Source: Methanoregula sp. PtaB.Bin085
Lineage (GTDB): Archaea > Halobacteriota > Methanomicrobia > Methanomicrobiales > Methanospirillaceae
Direction: 5' to 3'
DNA: 64,000 nucleotides
Assembly (NCBI RefSeq): GCF_002067035.1
Contig: NZ_MVQB01000016.1
Location: 94,751-158,750 of the forward strand
Part shown: positions 44,799-53,701 of the stretch, one piece after another
Position numbering within the stretch: the first letter of the stretch is position 1
Layout: each line of letters starts with the position of its first letter
The notes under the pieces: generated by a model
The model's input: only the letters and a program-made list of their open reading frames with translations
Database searches by the model: none
What the model was told of the DNA's origin: nothing
Position numbers and translations under genes: made by a program

Positions 44799-46049
44799 TC
44801 ACACCTCCCTCGGGTCGGTAATCTCGCCTCTCATCGCGCTCGCAGCAGCCGTTGCCGGGGAGCAGAGGTAGACCTTGCCCTCCGTGCTACCCTGCCGGCC
44901 CTTGAAGTTCCGGTTCGATGTTGCAAGCGACACTTCGCCGGGAGCGATCAGCCCGAAGGCCCCGCCCATGCACGGCCCGCAGCACGGTGCTTCGACAAGT
45001 GCGCCTGCCCTCACGAACCGCTCAATGAGCCCCGCTTTCAGGGTCTTGAGGTACTCGTCGCGGGAGGCCGGGATGATGATCACGCGGCATTTCGGGCTGA
45101 ACTTCTTCTTTCCCAGCACCTCAGCAGCTTCCGCAAGGTCCTCAAAGCGCCCGTTGGTGCACGAGCCGATGAATACCTGGTCGACATGCGTCCCGGCGAC
45201 TTTGCTGACCGGGACACCGGTATCGACGTTGTGCGGGACTGCGACCTGCGGTTCAAGATCGGAAACATTGTATGATCGTCTCTCTGCAAACTGTGCACCG
45301 TCGTCGCTGTCCAGCGTGAACGGTTTCATATTCCGCCGGCCCTTCATGTACTCCCATGTCACTTTATCGGGGGCAACGATGCCGGCCTTGCCCCCCATTT
45401 CGATAGCCATGTTGCACAATGTCATCCGTCCCGCCATGCCCATCCTGCGCACGGTCTTTCCCGTGAACTCGATGGCCTTGTAGGTCGCCCCATCGGCACC
45501 GATATCGTGGGCGATCGCGAGGATCAGGTCCTTTGCCCCGACGCGGTCCGAAAACTTCCCCGATACCTCGGCACGGATGGTCTCGGGCACCCTGAAGTAG
45601 AGTGCACCGAATTTCAGCACAAATCCCATATCGGTCGATCCGATGCCGGTTGCAAAGGCCCCGGCCGCCCCGTACATGCAGGTGTGGGAATCAGCTCCGA
45701 CAACGATCTCGCCCGGCGCGGCCCTGCCCTTCTCGATCGTCACCTGGTGGCAGACACCTTCGTTGATGTCGTAGTTGAAGATATCCTGCTCGGCGGCGAA
45801 CTTCCTCATGTAGACGTGGTTGCTTGCCGCCTCAATGGAATCAGCCGGTATCTGGTGGTCGAAGAGCATGATGACACGCTTCGGGTCAAAGACCTTCCTG
45901 CCGCCCATCTCGTAGAACTTCTGGATGGCAAGCGGGCCGGTGATATCGTGGATCATCGCCCCGTCAATCGGGGCCATGACCACGTCGCCTGCCTTCACGT
46001 CGCTGCCGCATTTTTTCGAGAATATCTTCTCTACGATAGTTGCTGTCAT
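44799..46049 (-). CDS. leuC: Isopropylmalate/homoaconitate-type dehydratase, large subunit
   Basis: 416 residues, aconitase-family catalytic subunit. The 4Fe-4S ligands are the Cys in [12 protein letters not shown] and the two in [24 protein letters not shown] is another family motif. It isomerises 2- and 3-isopropylmalate in leucine synthesis, or a homologous step in coenzyme B formation. It is the first gene of the operon with leuD and leuB. A short leader ends with the repeat copy B upstream. Confidence 0.87.
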   Translation of the reverse strand: MTATIVEKIFSKKCGSDVKAGDVVMAPIDGAMIHDITGPLAIQKFYEMGGRKVFDPKRVIMLFDHQIPADSIEAASNHVYMRKFAAEQDIFNYDINEGVCHQVTIEKGRAAPGEIVVGADSHTCMYGAAGAFATGIGSTDMGFVLKFGALYFRVPETIRAEVSGKFSDRVGAKDLILAIAHDIGADGATYKAIEFTGKTVRRMGMAGRMTLCNMAIEMGGKAGIVAPDKVTWEYMKGRRNMKPFTLDSDDGAQFAERRSYNVSDLEPQVAVPHNVDTGVPVSKVAGTHVDQVFIGSCTNGRFEDLAEAAEVLGKKKFSPKCRVIIIPASRDEYLKTLKAGLIERFVRAGALVEAPCCGPCMGGAFGLIAPGEVSLATSNRNFKGRQGSTEGKVYLCSPATAAASAMRGEITDPREV

Positions 46050-46146
46050 GCTCGTTCGTCTGTAGTATTGGGCGTACGGGATAATCTATCTTTACAGTGG
46101 TGCACCTTGATTGCGTGACATTCGCGACGGATCGCTTTATGCAGAA

Positions 46147-46265
46147 ATGATCGCCCCCGTTGCACCAGCCCTTCCCCCGTTGGGGGCGGAGGCGCTTAGG
46201 ATTCCGCAGCATTACCGGTTATCAACCTTCCCGATTTGTGTACAGGTAATGCGGCGTCATTGCAA
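46147..46265 (-). repeat. Dispersed structured repeat, copy B (inverted relative to copy A)
   Basis: This segment, read on the minus strand, matches 10375-10497 over nearly its whole length. Shared blocks are GATCGCCCCC, AGCCCT, GGCGCTTAGGATT and TGTACAGGTAAT. The terminal inverted repeat here (ATTACCGGT with ACAGGTAAT) has one mismatch against the perfect one in copy A. It lies in a 716-base spacer (46050-46765) with no gene. Confidence 0.75.
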
Positions 46266-46393
46266 CGGGGTGCGCGAGCGACAGCAGTGGAACCCCCTTG
46301 GAATGGACGGGAGTTCACACCCGATGTATAAAAAACCAGATACTCTCCGGATATTTGCGAGGGCTCCCTGCCTCATGGCCTCTCCGGGTTGTC

Positions 46394-46554
46394 GAATCCC
46401 AAAGGGATTCAACGCGAGAAGAACCTTTCTGGTTCTTCAAGCAATGACGGGACCAGAGCAGGTTCCGGGAAACCAGTTATTGAAAGCCGCCGCGGGGCGC
46501 CCTTCGGGGCGGCGGCAGTAATCAAAAAGGGGGTATGGGGGCATCAGCCCCCAT
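46394..46554. other. Chain of hairpins in gene-free spacer
   Basis: Within 160 bases there are GAATCCC-AAA-GGGATTC (46394-46410), GAAGAACC-TTTCT-GGTTCTTC (46418-46438), a GC-rich inverted repeat (CCGCCGC...GGCGGCGG region near 46490-46515) and ATGGGGGC-ATCA-GCCCCCAT (46535-46554), followed by a run of T. No reading frame fits. The last hairpin plus T-run looks like a terminator. The remainder of 46266-46765 holds nothing that I can assign; an oligo-T run also occurs near 46663. Confidence 0.6.
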
Positions 46555-46765
46555 CATCTATTTTTTTAAGCGCGATTTTCAGGAGAAACCCTATCAGCAA
46601 GTCTGACTCCCTTTGAAGCATCATGTGCATTTCTACAAGCAGTATGTCACAAGACGGCGGTTTTTTTAAAGAAGCGCCCTTCGTGACTGCTCAGAGGAAC
46701 TCTCGGCATAACTGCGACTGGATTCGCACCTAAAGCAACCTTTAATCCAGATTCCGAAGAAGATT

Positions 46766-47500
46766 ATGCGAAATACCATGAAAGGAACTATCCGAATCCT
46801 TACGCTGGGCCTCATCGTTGCCCTTGCTCTCGTCGGCTGTGCATCTGCAGCCTCTGAAACGACAAACGAGCATGTTATACAGACCACCGGTACCGGCAAT
46901 GTTATTACAACTCCCGACCGGGCACAGGTCACGTTTGCAGTCCAGACGGAAAACCAGGACGTCAAACTGGCCCAGACGGAGAATGCCGTGAAGATGTCAA
47001 AGGTGCGTGATGTACTCCTTGCATCGGGAATACCCAGGGATGCGCTCAAGACAACCGGCTACAACATCTACCCGATCTATGAGGACTCCGTCGGACTCTT
47101 AAAACCGAAGATCAAGACGTACCAGGTCACCAACCGGCTGACCGTTACGCTCCATGACATCAACAAGACCGGAGAGGTCATCGATACTGCCGTGGCAAGC
47201 GGCATCAACCAGGCAGACTCTATCCAGTTCATGCTCTCCGATGAAAAGTCACAGCAGGTGCGGACCGAGGCCCTCAAAGAAGCGGTTGCCCGGGCAAAAT
47301 CCGATGCTGACACCATCTCCGCTGCCATGGGGACTGTCATCCGGGGTGTCCAGCGTGCGGAGACCGGCAGCAGCTATTCCCCGGTCTACTTCCAGAACTA
47401 TGCTCTCGATAATGCAGCGCCGCGGGCTGTAGCGGAGACGCCTATCCAGTCGGGAGACATCACTGTCTCGGCGTCGGTGACCATCACCTACCTGATCTGA
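46766..47500 (+). CDS. SIMPL-domain (DUF541) secreted protein
   Basis: 244 residues. An N-terminal signal peptide (TLGLIVALALVGCASAAS) is followed by the SIMPL domain, recognisable by TGTGNVITTPDRAQVTFAVQ near the start and the LKEAVARAKSDADTISAAMG helix. Its function is unknown; it is found outside the cytoplasm in bacteria and archaea. A Cys in VGCAS could serve as a lipid anchor. The ATG at 46778 would shorten the N-terminus by four residues. Confidence 0.85.
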   Translation: MRNTMKGTIRILTLGLIVALALVGCASAASETTNEHVIQTTGTGNVITTPDRAQVTFAVQTENQDVKLAQTENAVKMSKVRDVLLASGIPRDALKTTGYNIYPIYEDSVGLLKPKIKTYQVTNRLTVTLHDINKTGEVIDTAVASGINQADSIQFMLSDEKSQQVRTEALKEAVARAKSDADTISAAMGTVIRGVQRAETGSSYSPVYFQNYALDNAAPRAVAETPIQSGDITVSASVTITYLI

Positions 47501-47661
47501 CCGGCTGACGTCCCGGTCAGTTTCACAACTTTTTTAAAATAGCAGCGTGATCATTTGATAAAAACCACCTGCATATTGTCCATGCATCCGGGCACACTAT
47601 CTGCGCGAATACAAATTTCGAATATCCCAAAAACAGCGGATACAATAGGATTGATTTTATC

Positions 47662-48105
47662 ATGGAGCGGAATATCGGGTTCAAGGAACGAAGGTACATT
47701 GAGGAGTTGAGGATCCTGACAAAAGCAACCGCGCTCGACTGCGTCATCGATGACCGTTTCGACCGGGTCATCTATGTCATCCGGCAGGGTGACATGGGGC
47801 TTGCGATCGGTAAAAAAGGCGAGAATATCCGGCGGCTCCAGAACGTGCTCGGCAAGAGGATCGAGATGGTCGAACACGCGGAAAAGCCCGAAGAGTTCGT
47901 TGTGAATATCTTCAAGCCGGCGGAAGTGACCGGCATCGAACGCGGGGCAGACGACGCGCCGGTGAACGTGTTCGTGCGCCAGCGCAGTGATCTCGGCATC
48001 GCAATCGGGAAAGCGGGATGTAATATCGAGAAAGCACGGATCCTCTGCCGGCGGTTCTGCGGATTCGAGATCGGGGAAGTGCTCCTCCCCCGGGAGACCG
48101 CATGA
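47662..48105 (+). CDS. NusA-like KH-domain transcription factor
   Basis: 147 residues, the archaeal NusA-like protein, which consists of just two KH domains. The two GxxG loops are visible in IGKKGENIRRL and IGKAGCNIEKA. It binds RNA and probably takes part in transcription termination or antitermination. It overlaps hisE by four bases, so a shared transcript is likely. Confidence 0.92.
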   Translation: MERNIGFKERRYIEELRILTKATALDCVIDDRFDRVIYVIRQGDMGLAIGKKGENIRRLQNVLGKRIEMVEHAEKPEEFVVNIFKPAEVTGIERGADDAPVNVFVRQRSDLGIAIGKAGCNIEKARILCRRFCGFEIGEVLLPRETA

Positions 48106-48404
48106 AGAAGAAGGTGGATCCGAAGATACTCGCAGAGATCTGGGAGGTCATCTGCAGCCGGGCAGAGAACCCGACGCCGGACTCCTATACGAGCCGGCTC
48201 CTGACCGACAAGAAAGGTATCGACAAGGTGCTCGAAAAGGTGGGCGAGGAGTCGACAGAGTTCATCATTGCCGTAAAAAACGGCGTCCCGGAACGGACGG
48301 TCGAGGAGACCTCCGATCTCCTCTTCCACATTCTCGTTGCGCTCCGGGCTGCGGATGTCGACTTTGACGACGTCATCGCTGAACTGGAACGGCGGCGCAC
48401 CTGA
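48102..48404 (+). CDS. hisE: Phosphoribosyl-ATP pyrophosphatase
   Basis: 100 residues, the stand-alone HisE form of the MazG-like all-alpha NTP pyrophosphatases. KVGEESTEFIIAVKN and EETSDLLFHILVAL contain the metal-binding Glu and Asp residues. It catalyses step two of histidine biosynthesis, hydrolysing phosphoribosyl-ATP to phosphoribosyl-AMP. Its start overlaps the NusA-like gene. It converges with the nuclease-like gene. Confidence 0.95.
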   Translation: MKKKVDPKILAEIWEVICSRAENPTPDSYTSRLLTDKKGIDKVLEKVGEESTEFIIAVKNGVPERTVEETSDLLFHILVALRAADVDFDDVIAELERRRT

Positions 48405-48427
48405 TTCTTCTCTCTTCATTTCCCCGC

Positions 48428-48880
48428 TTATTTCTGCAGAAATGTAGCAAGATCCATGATATTCGGGAGATCGGTGTTCTTCTGCCCGGCAGCCGCAAAT
48501 ACATTCTCGTCAACGAATATCGGGATATCCGCCCTGAGGGCAAGGGCAATCCCGTCGCTGGGCCGGCAGTCGAGGTATTCCTCGTGCTGATCCGAAACAA
48601 GGACCAGCTGGGCATAATAGACGCCGTTGTCGATGCTGTCGATCTGCAGGGACCGCATGCTGATGTTGAATTTGGCGCACAGGTCCAGGAAGAGGTCGTG
48701 CGTGAAAGGACGGGGAAGCACCTCCTTTATCCTGGCGCTGTTGATGGATACCGCCTCCCAGATGCCGATAAAAATAGGAAGGATGCGGCCATCTCCGTCA
48801 TTAAGGATGACCAGCGGTACGGTTGAGGCATCGTTGAAGGCGACGAACACGCCCTGGACTTCGCACCGTACCTGTGTCAT
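48428..48880 (-). CDS. Bifunctional nuclease family (DUF151) protein
   Basis: 150 residues, BFN/DUF151 family. PLVILNDGDGRILPIFIGIWEA and the C-terminal DCRPSDGIALALRADIPI are the signatures. Characterised plant and Thermotoga homologues have DNase or RNase activity, but the role in archaea is unknown. The frame starts three codons farther upstream at 48889; MTQVRCEV at 48880 is the likelier start. Confidence 0.87.
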   Translation of the reverse strand: MTQVRCEVQGVFVAFNDASTVPLVILNDGDGRILPIFIGIWEAVSINSARIKEVLPRPFTHDLFLDLCAKFNISMRSLQIDSIDNGVYYAQLVLVSDQHEEYLDCRPSDGIALALRADIPIFVDENVFAAAGQKNTDLPNIMDLATFLQK

Positions 48881-48936
48881 ACCGTGCACAGTGATTGCCC
48901 TTCTCCCAGATAATGGTTAAGGTCGGGGCCGGAATT

Positions 48937-49956
48937 TTACTGGCATTTCCTTGCTTCCCGGCGCACGATGATGAGGCTGGACATGATACCCAGCGCGATG
49001 TTGAAGTAATACAGCACGACCCGCCAGAGAACCACAAAGACGCCGACGATCGAGGCCGGGATGAAGAGGGCGTACATGGACGTGGCACCGACCTCGGCAA
49101 TACCGGAACTGCCCGGAGTCAGCGGCATCATCATCAGGATGGCGAGGATGAGCTGGATGACAAACGACTCGAGGACAAGGGGCGGCTGCCCGAGCCCGAC
49201 GAGGATGAGGGAGGCGGTTACGATCTCGGATACCCAGTAGAGGAGGGTGAACAGAAATCCCCAGATCAGCCCTCCCTTGGCGGTATGGACAAAGCGGATG
49301 GTTGCGCTCTGAAAGTTATCGATCTCCTTGTCGGCCCGGGCAAGGAGTGCTTCGACACGTTTGCTCTCCCAGGTCCTGGTGAAAAACTGCGTGCACCAGG
49401 AAACAACTTTTTTTACCATATCGGGACGCTGCACAGCGAGATAGAATAAAAAGAGGCATCCTGCTACAAAAATGCCGGTAATATAGACCATGATCTCCGA
49501 GATCATGCTCAGGCTCTTCCACTGGCTGGTGAGGAAGATCATGGAAAAGGCTGCAAGAACTGCAAGGGCAATCCCGTCAAGAACCCTCTCCATGATGACG
49601 ATGGCGGTCGCGTCGCCGAGCGGGACATTCGCTTTGTAGAGCTCATGGATGCGGACGGGCTCTCCCCCGGCCTGTGCCGGCGTGATTGCTGCCGCGAGAA
49701 GGTTGGCAAAGACAAGGTTGAGGCTGTAGAAGAACCCGATCCGGTACCCGAGGGACAGTGTCATCTTCTGGACCCGCCATGCCCAGAAACACATCGTCAG
49801 GATATGGGTCAGGAACGCGAGGATGAGAAACAGCGGGTTTATCTCCCGGAGATATGTGATGGTTTTTTCATTGATGGTGAGGAACAGGATGATGACAAGG
49901 ACGAGCAGTGAAAACCCGACCGAGATGAACAACCATTTCCGCTGCGATGAATCCAT
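48937..49956 (-). CDS. UPF0104/LPG-synthase TM-domain membrane protein
   Basis: 339 residues with about eight membrane segments in the pattern of the lysylphosphatidylglycerol synthase membrane domain (UPF0104, flippase-like). Visible motifs are the TPAQAGGEPVR loop and MMPLTPGSSGIAEVG. The catalytic aminoacyl-transfer domain is absent, so the protein is more probably a lipid translocase. A TATA-like TTTATAC lies near 50025 on the minus strand. Confidence 0.86.
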   Translation of the reverse strand: MDSSQRKWLFISVGFSLLVLVIILFLTINEKTITYLREINPLFLILAFLTHILTMCFWAWRVQKMTLSLGYRIGFFYSLNLVFANLLAAAITPAQAGGEPVRIHELYKANVPLGDATAIVIMERVLDGIALAVLAAFSMIFLTSQWKSLSMISEIMVYITGIFVAGCLFLFYLAVQRPDMVKKVVSWCTQFFTRTWESKRVEALLARADKEIDNFQSATIRFVHTAKGGLIWGFLFTLLYWVSEIVTASLILVGLGQPPLVLESFVIQLILAILMMMPLTPGSSGIAEVGATSMYALFIPASIVGVFVVLWRVVLYYFNIALGIMSSLIIVRREARKCQ

Positions 49957-50109
49957 GCCGGTTGACCCCCTGAAAAAACCCTGGTTGTGTCAGGTATTTC
50001 TAGAAATTATAATGCAAAGTATAAACGCTTTTACTCCTGATCCCACAGAATGCAACGGGATAATCCTGCCCGCCTGCGACCAAAAAACCTGTGCCAGTCA
50101 TTGGTATTG

Positions 50110-50685
50110 TCAGACCGTGAAGAGATCGTGATGATCCGAGATCGTGAACAGGCCGGCCGTGACCCCTGCATCCAGCCACCCGTGCCCGTAACTGAAGCAG
50201 GCAAGGGCGTCTTCGGATTTTCCGGCCATGAGATATCTCCCTCCCTGGAGAGCGTACAGCGAGGTTATGAAGAGTACCTGATCTGCAAACCTGGAATGGA
50301 TTGTTGCGGGCTCCCCGGCAGTTTTCACCGATGCCTGCGCCGTATCAAGGAGTCTCTGATAGCGGCGGGTCTTTTCATCAAGCTTACCGGTACACTGCGG
50401 GGGAATGATCTCGCAGGGAGACAGGAACGGGCAGCCGGCCGGGATGCCCGTCTCCAGCAGGCCGTACGAGATGCCGAAGTGGAGCCAGCCGGAACCGTAC
50501 CATGCGCAGGCGAGGGCGTTGACGGGATCGCCCGACACAAGGAATGTCCTCCCGTCACGTTCGTATGCCCGGGCCATGACAAGGACCGCATCGGCACTCC
50601 GGTGAAGGGGGGTACCCTCCGGCGCCATCACGGATGCCGTGTCAGCCAGCGTGGCGAGGAGATCCAGGCAATTCCCGGTTTTCAT
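50110..50685 (-). CDS. DUF357 protein with internal duplication
   Basis: 191 residues. The C-terminal half (about 95-185) is a standard DUF357 helical domain ending [21 protein letters not shown]. The N-terminal half has the same pattern ([21 protein letters not shown]), so the domain is present twice. Stand-alone DUF357 proteins in archaea are about 90 residues. It is coupled by a four-base overlap to the diphthine synthase gene, the usual neighbourhood of the family. The function is unknown. Confidence 0.82.
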   Translation of the reverse strand: MKTGNCLDLLATLADTASVMAPEGTPLHRSADAVLVMARAYERDGRTFLVSGDPVNALACAWYGSGWLHFGISYGLLETGIPAGCPFLSPCEIIPPQCTGKLDEKTRRYQRLLDTAQASVKTAGEPATIHSRFADQVLFITSLYALQGGRYLMAGKSEDALACFSYGHGWLDAGVTAGLFTISDHHDLFTV

Positions 50686-51431
50686 AAGCCGGCAAACATC
50701 TCCAGGTACCGCCGTTCCATATCGTGCAGCTCAGCGGGAATTACGAGGATATGCAGCGGCGGGCCGAAATCCTGCGAGCGTATCTTTTCTGCAGATCCGG
50801 CCCGGACCATGACATCATCCGAGCCTGCACGTGCGATGCCGACGTAGAGCGGGATCTCTGCCTGCCGATCGTGAGCCATGTGCTCCAGAAGCCCGACGGC
50901 CTCGGGAATCGTCATGAACCGGTCCGTCCGGATGTCAAGGTACACGATGGTGTGGAGGCGGGATGCGAGGTTTGCGGTGATAACGTCGAAAGGTGTCGTG
51001 GGGAACCAGTTCTTCTGCGGGAAGGGCAGGGAGCAGGACTTGCCGAAGCGGTAATTCTGGAGGCCGGAGAGACCGCAGACCGCGCTCGCGATGGAAGCGG
51101 CGTGGATGATAGCAGTCCTGATCCCGCGTTCGGCTGCCCGGATCCGAAGATCTGCGTGGGTTGTCGAGACCATCGGGTCACCTGCACAGAGGAAGACGAC
51201 CTGGTCCTCCTGTGCGAGGTCAAGGAGGTGGTCCGGGTGCTGCTCGACATCCTCCCGGAAAAGGCGGTGGACCGGCTTGTTGTAATATGCAGCAAGATCG
51301 TCTGCCGACGATCCCATCAGGCAGGACGTGTAACTCTCGAGGAAGACATGGTCAGCCTGCCTGATACAGGCAAGGCCTTTTACCGAGACATCTGTTTTGT
51401 CAAAAAGGCCGAGCCCGACAAATGTCAGCAT
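50682..51431 (-). CDS. dph5: Diphthine synthase
   Basis: 249 residues, SAM-dependent methyltransferase of the tetrapyrrole methylase fold. The N-terminus [20 protein letters not shown] and the [13 protein letters not shown] segment are diagnostic of DphB/Dph5. It methylates the modified histidine of elongation factor 2 during diphthamide formation. It overlaps the DUF357 gene downstream and the short remnant upstream. Confidence 0.95.
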   Translation of the reverse strand: MLTFVGLGLFDKTDVSVKGLACIRQADHVFLESYTSCLMGSSADDLAAYYNKPVHRLFREDVEQHPDHLLDLAQEDQVVFLCAGDPMVSTTHADLRIRAAERGIRTAIIHAASIASAVCGLSGLQNYRFGKSCSLPFPQKNWFPTTPFDVITANLASRLHTIVYLDIRTDRFMTIPEAVGLLEHMAHDRQAEIPLYVGIARAGSDDVMVRAGSAEKIRSQDFGPPLHILVIPAELHDMERRYLEMFAGL

Positions 51432-51631
51432 GATGACGCTCTCTGGAATGAGGGAACAGTCAGCCGGTTCGTAAACATTCTTCCACCCGTCAGCAGGTGA
51501 ACTTCGTGATGTGCCGGCACAATGAACAGCCGGCCGCCGGCTTCCGGTTCCATGCTGTATCCCACCGGACTTTTTTGAGGAATTCTCCCGCCCGGTATAG
51601 CATCGATGAGCGTGATTCCCGACGATATCAT
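51425..51631 (-). pseudogene. Truncated RecA-superfamily (KaiC-like) ATPase N-terminus
   Basis: 68 residues. The start [20 protein letters not shown] and [14 protein letters not shown] look like the beginning of a KaiC/RAD55-like ATPase, but the frame ends at residue 68, before any ATPase core. It starts within the stop of the preceding KaiC-like gene (ATGA overlap) and its stop overlaps the dph5 start by seven bases. So either it is a degraded second copy, or the coupling keeps it translated as a short protein. Confidence 0.5.
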
Positions 51632-52335
51632 GGGATGATGGTCACCCGGCCTTTGGCAACCGAAAATTTCAGCCACTCGCTCGTGACACCGCGGATGCCC
51701 AGAATCCGGAGGTAACTTATGTTATTCTCGATCTTGACTTCGATGACGCAGTTCATCAGCTGCTTGATCATCGAGAGCGTCTTGTCGTCAAATGATTCAC
51801 TGTTCAGCAGGTAGATTCCCACACCCTCGATCTTCTTGAGTTTGGCCGTGAGCACGTGGAGGAACTGGTACAGGACCTCGAGACGACGGTACATCAGGAG
51901 CGTTGAGATGGAGTTGACGCAGAACCGGATCGGCGGGGGGAAAAGGCCTGCCTCCCCCTCCGAGAACTCGCCTTCGAATATGGTCTCGATCATGTTGGAG
52001 AACTTGATGCCGATGCCGGTCAGGTCTGTGGGGCTTGAGACAAATACGAGGCGCTGGGTATCCGCAATGGAGGGAGTGGAACTCTTGGTGATGGCGTCGA
52101 TGACTCCGATAAACCGCTTGTCCGCACCGGTGAGCCGGAACGCATCGACAACCTCGGCAGCCCGTTCGTTGGTGGAGAGGATGATGGCATATTCCCCATC
52201 AAGGGGCCTGATCAGGGCATAGGCAAGGACATCTGCAAAACTCATCGGGGGCGCAAGAATAAGGATATTGGTCCCGGCCTCAAATCCTCCGGTGACGTCA
52301 TCAATCTGGGAGATTCCTGTTTTATAAGAGTACAT
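51628..52335 (-). CDS. RecA-superfamily (RAD55/KaiC-like) protein with degenerate P-loop
   Basis: About 235 residues. [20 protein letters not shown] begins the RecA-like fold, but the Walker A position reads APPMSFAD in place of GxxGxGKT, so ATP hydrolysis is doubtful. The ATPase-like core continues with VIDAITKS and [14 protein letters not shown]. Such proteins are frequent in Methanomicrobiales and often sit near signalling genes. The frame opens at 52560; a TATA element at 52361-52371 favours the ATG at 52335 (leaderless), with 52350 as the alternative. Confidence 0.75.
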   Translation of the reverse strand: MYSYKTGISQIDDVTGGFEAGTNILILAPPMSFADVLAYALIRPLDGEYAIILSTNERAAEVVDAFRLTGADKRFIGVIDAITKSSTPSIADTQRLVFVSSPTDLTGIGIKFSNMIETIFEGEFSEGEAGLFPPPIRFCVNSISTLLMYRRLEVLYQFLHVLTAKLKKIEGVGIYLLNSESFDDKTLSMIKQLMNCVIEVKIENNISYLRILGIRGVTSEWLKFSVAKGRVTIIP

Positions 52336-52360
52336 TGATCGTTTGATCATTTCATGAGAA

Positions 52361-52371
52361 TGTTTATAATT
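52361..52371 (-). promoter_or_regulatory. TATA box for the KaiC-like gene
   Basis: On the minus strand AATTATAAAC is centred about 30 bases upstream of the ATG at 52335. Confidence 0.5.
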
Positions 52372-52563
52372 GCTCCTATTGCCACGGCCGGATATACGGC
52401 AGAGAATGGTGGGCAGAATGGTGGGCCAGAATCCCGGCGCGTCCGGCCGGCCCGGCCATGCAGCGCCCCTGCCAGCCCGTAAACCCGGCAGGGGGATCAT
52501 TCCGGTACCAGGAACCGGCAGAAGCGTATGTGAAAAAAGTGACCGGATTGTCAGGTGCATGGG

Positions 52564-52824
52564 GGGGGTCGGATTTATTTTTTTTCGATTGTGTAAAAAC
52601 AGGAGCCGGAACCTGCCGGAAAATTCCGACGAACGTTCAGTTCCCTGCCGGGTGCAGGGCCAGTACCTTCCATGGAATAATGAGAAAAATAAATTCGACC
52701 CCCCTCAGGAAAATCCCATGGAGTGCCAAAGAACATAGAACCCGGGCCTGTTTTTCTGACGTAAGGTTGATACACTGCTGCCTGTTGAAAGAGCGGAGTA
52801 TCCGGAGGGGGTCGGATTTATTTT
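52564..52824. repeat. Three-copy direct/inverted 18-base repeat
   Basis: GGGGGTCGGATTTATTTT occurs at 52564-52581 and 52807-52824, and its reverse complement with one change at 52686-52703. Spacing is about 121 bases each way, so copy 2 could pair with copy 1 or copy 3, but not both. The gene-free stretch 52336-52984 otherwise holds GC-rich sequence and the KaiC-like gene's promoter, and no gene that I can support. Confidence 0.75.
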
Positions 52825-52959
52825 CCACCGGGTCAGCATCATCATCTGCCGCACGTGCGGATCGGATCCGCGATCCGTGAGGTCCCGAACATCCTGTTCT
52901 GCCGGTTTCTTCGTACCGGCGCGGACTGGAAAAATTTAGGGCTTCCGAAATATTCTTAA

Positions 52960-52975
52960 TTTAGGTAGACCTAAA
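52960..52975. promoter_or_regulatory. DtxR/IdeR-type operator
   Basis: TTTAGGT-AG-ACCTAAA is a perfect 7+2+7 palindrome, close to iron-regulator boxes of the DtxR/IdeR class. It ends nine bases before the ATG of the DtxR-FeoA gene, where it would cover the transcription start. An extra half-site TTTAGG lies at 52935-52940, and the AT-rich AAATATTCTTAAT between them may be the TATA region. Confidence 0.75.
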
Positions 52976-52984
52976 AATAATGGA

Positions 52985-53701
52985 ATGGCATCGGAGCAGC
53001 TGGAAGAGTACCTCGAGAGCATCCTGGATATCGAGGAGAAGGAAGGGGTGGCAAAAACCTCGGCGATTGCAAAGTGCATGAAAGTTGCGCCTGCAAGCGT
53101 GACCGGGGCACTCCAGGCACTCGCCGACAAGGGTTTTATCGAGTATCAGCCGTACAAGGGTGCAACGCTGACCGGCCAGGGACGCGAGATGGCACGGAAG
53201 GTCAAGCGCCGCCACCGCCTTCTCGAGGTTTTTCTCACCGACGTGCTCCATATCAGCACAAAGAACGTCCACGACGAGGCCTGCAAAATGGAGCATACCC
53301 TGTCCGACGAAACGGAATGCGCCCTCTGCAAGATGCTCAACGCACCGTCCCGGTGTCCGCACGGGAGCCTGATCGGGGCATGCAACCGGGACGTTGAGAG
53401 CTGTTCTGCCTGCCTTGAGGAGAACGCACCCCCCTCCACCACCCCCCGGGACGAACCCCTGGTCCCGGTTACGTCCATCCAGCCCGGCCAGAAGGCAACC
53501 ATCGCGTTTATCCGGGGCGACAGCAGCGTTGTCCAGCGCCTCGCGGATCTCGGTCTTACCCTCCGGGCTGAGATCCAGCTGATCAGGAAAGCCCCGCTTT
53601 CAGGCCCGATCGAGATCGGCGTGCGGAAGACACGGCTTGCTATCGACCGCGCTATCGCAGACCACATTTTTGTCTCGGTATGCCGGGAGAAGGCTTCATG
53701 A
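52985..53701 (+). CDS. DtxR-family metal regulator fused to FeoA domain
   Basis: 238 residues. The N-terminal winged helix (AIAKCMKVAPASVTGALQAL) and metal-binding dimerisation region (HDEACKMEHTLSD) are DtxR-like. A Cys-rich segment follows (CALCKMLNAPSRCPHG and CSAC), and the last about 75 residues (VTSIQPGQKATIAF...GLTLRAEIQLI) form a FeoA/SH3-like domain. It probably senses Fe2+ and represses its own operon and feoB. It overlaps feoB by four bases, and the palindrome upstream supports autoregulation. Confidence 0.9.
   Translation: MASEQLEEYLESILDIEEKEGVAKTSAIAKCMKVAPASVTGALQALADKGFIEYQPYKGATLTGQGREMARKVKRRHRLLEVFLTDVLHISTKNVHDEACKMEHTLSDETECALCKMLNAPSRCPHGSLIGACNRDVESCSACLEENAPPSTTPRDEPLVPVTSIQPGQKATIAFIRGDSSVVQRLADLGLTLRAEIQLIRKAPLSGPIEIGVRKTRLAIDRAIADHIFVSVCREKAS

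Noticed and set aside
46050..46765. tRNA or rRNA gene in the long spacer
   Set aside because: The hairpins do not form a cloverleaf and no TTCGA-type T-loop with matching acceptor stem is present.
52336..52984. Intact insertion sequence between the KaiC-like gene and the iron regulator
   Set aside because: Short direct and inverted repeats are present, but there is no transposase frame between them.
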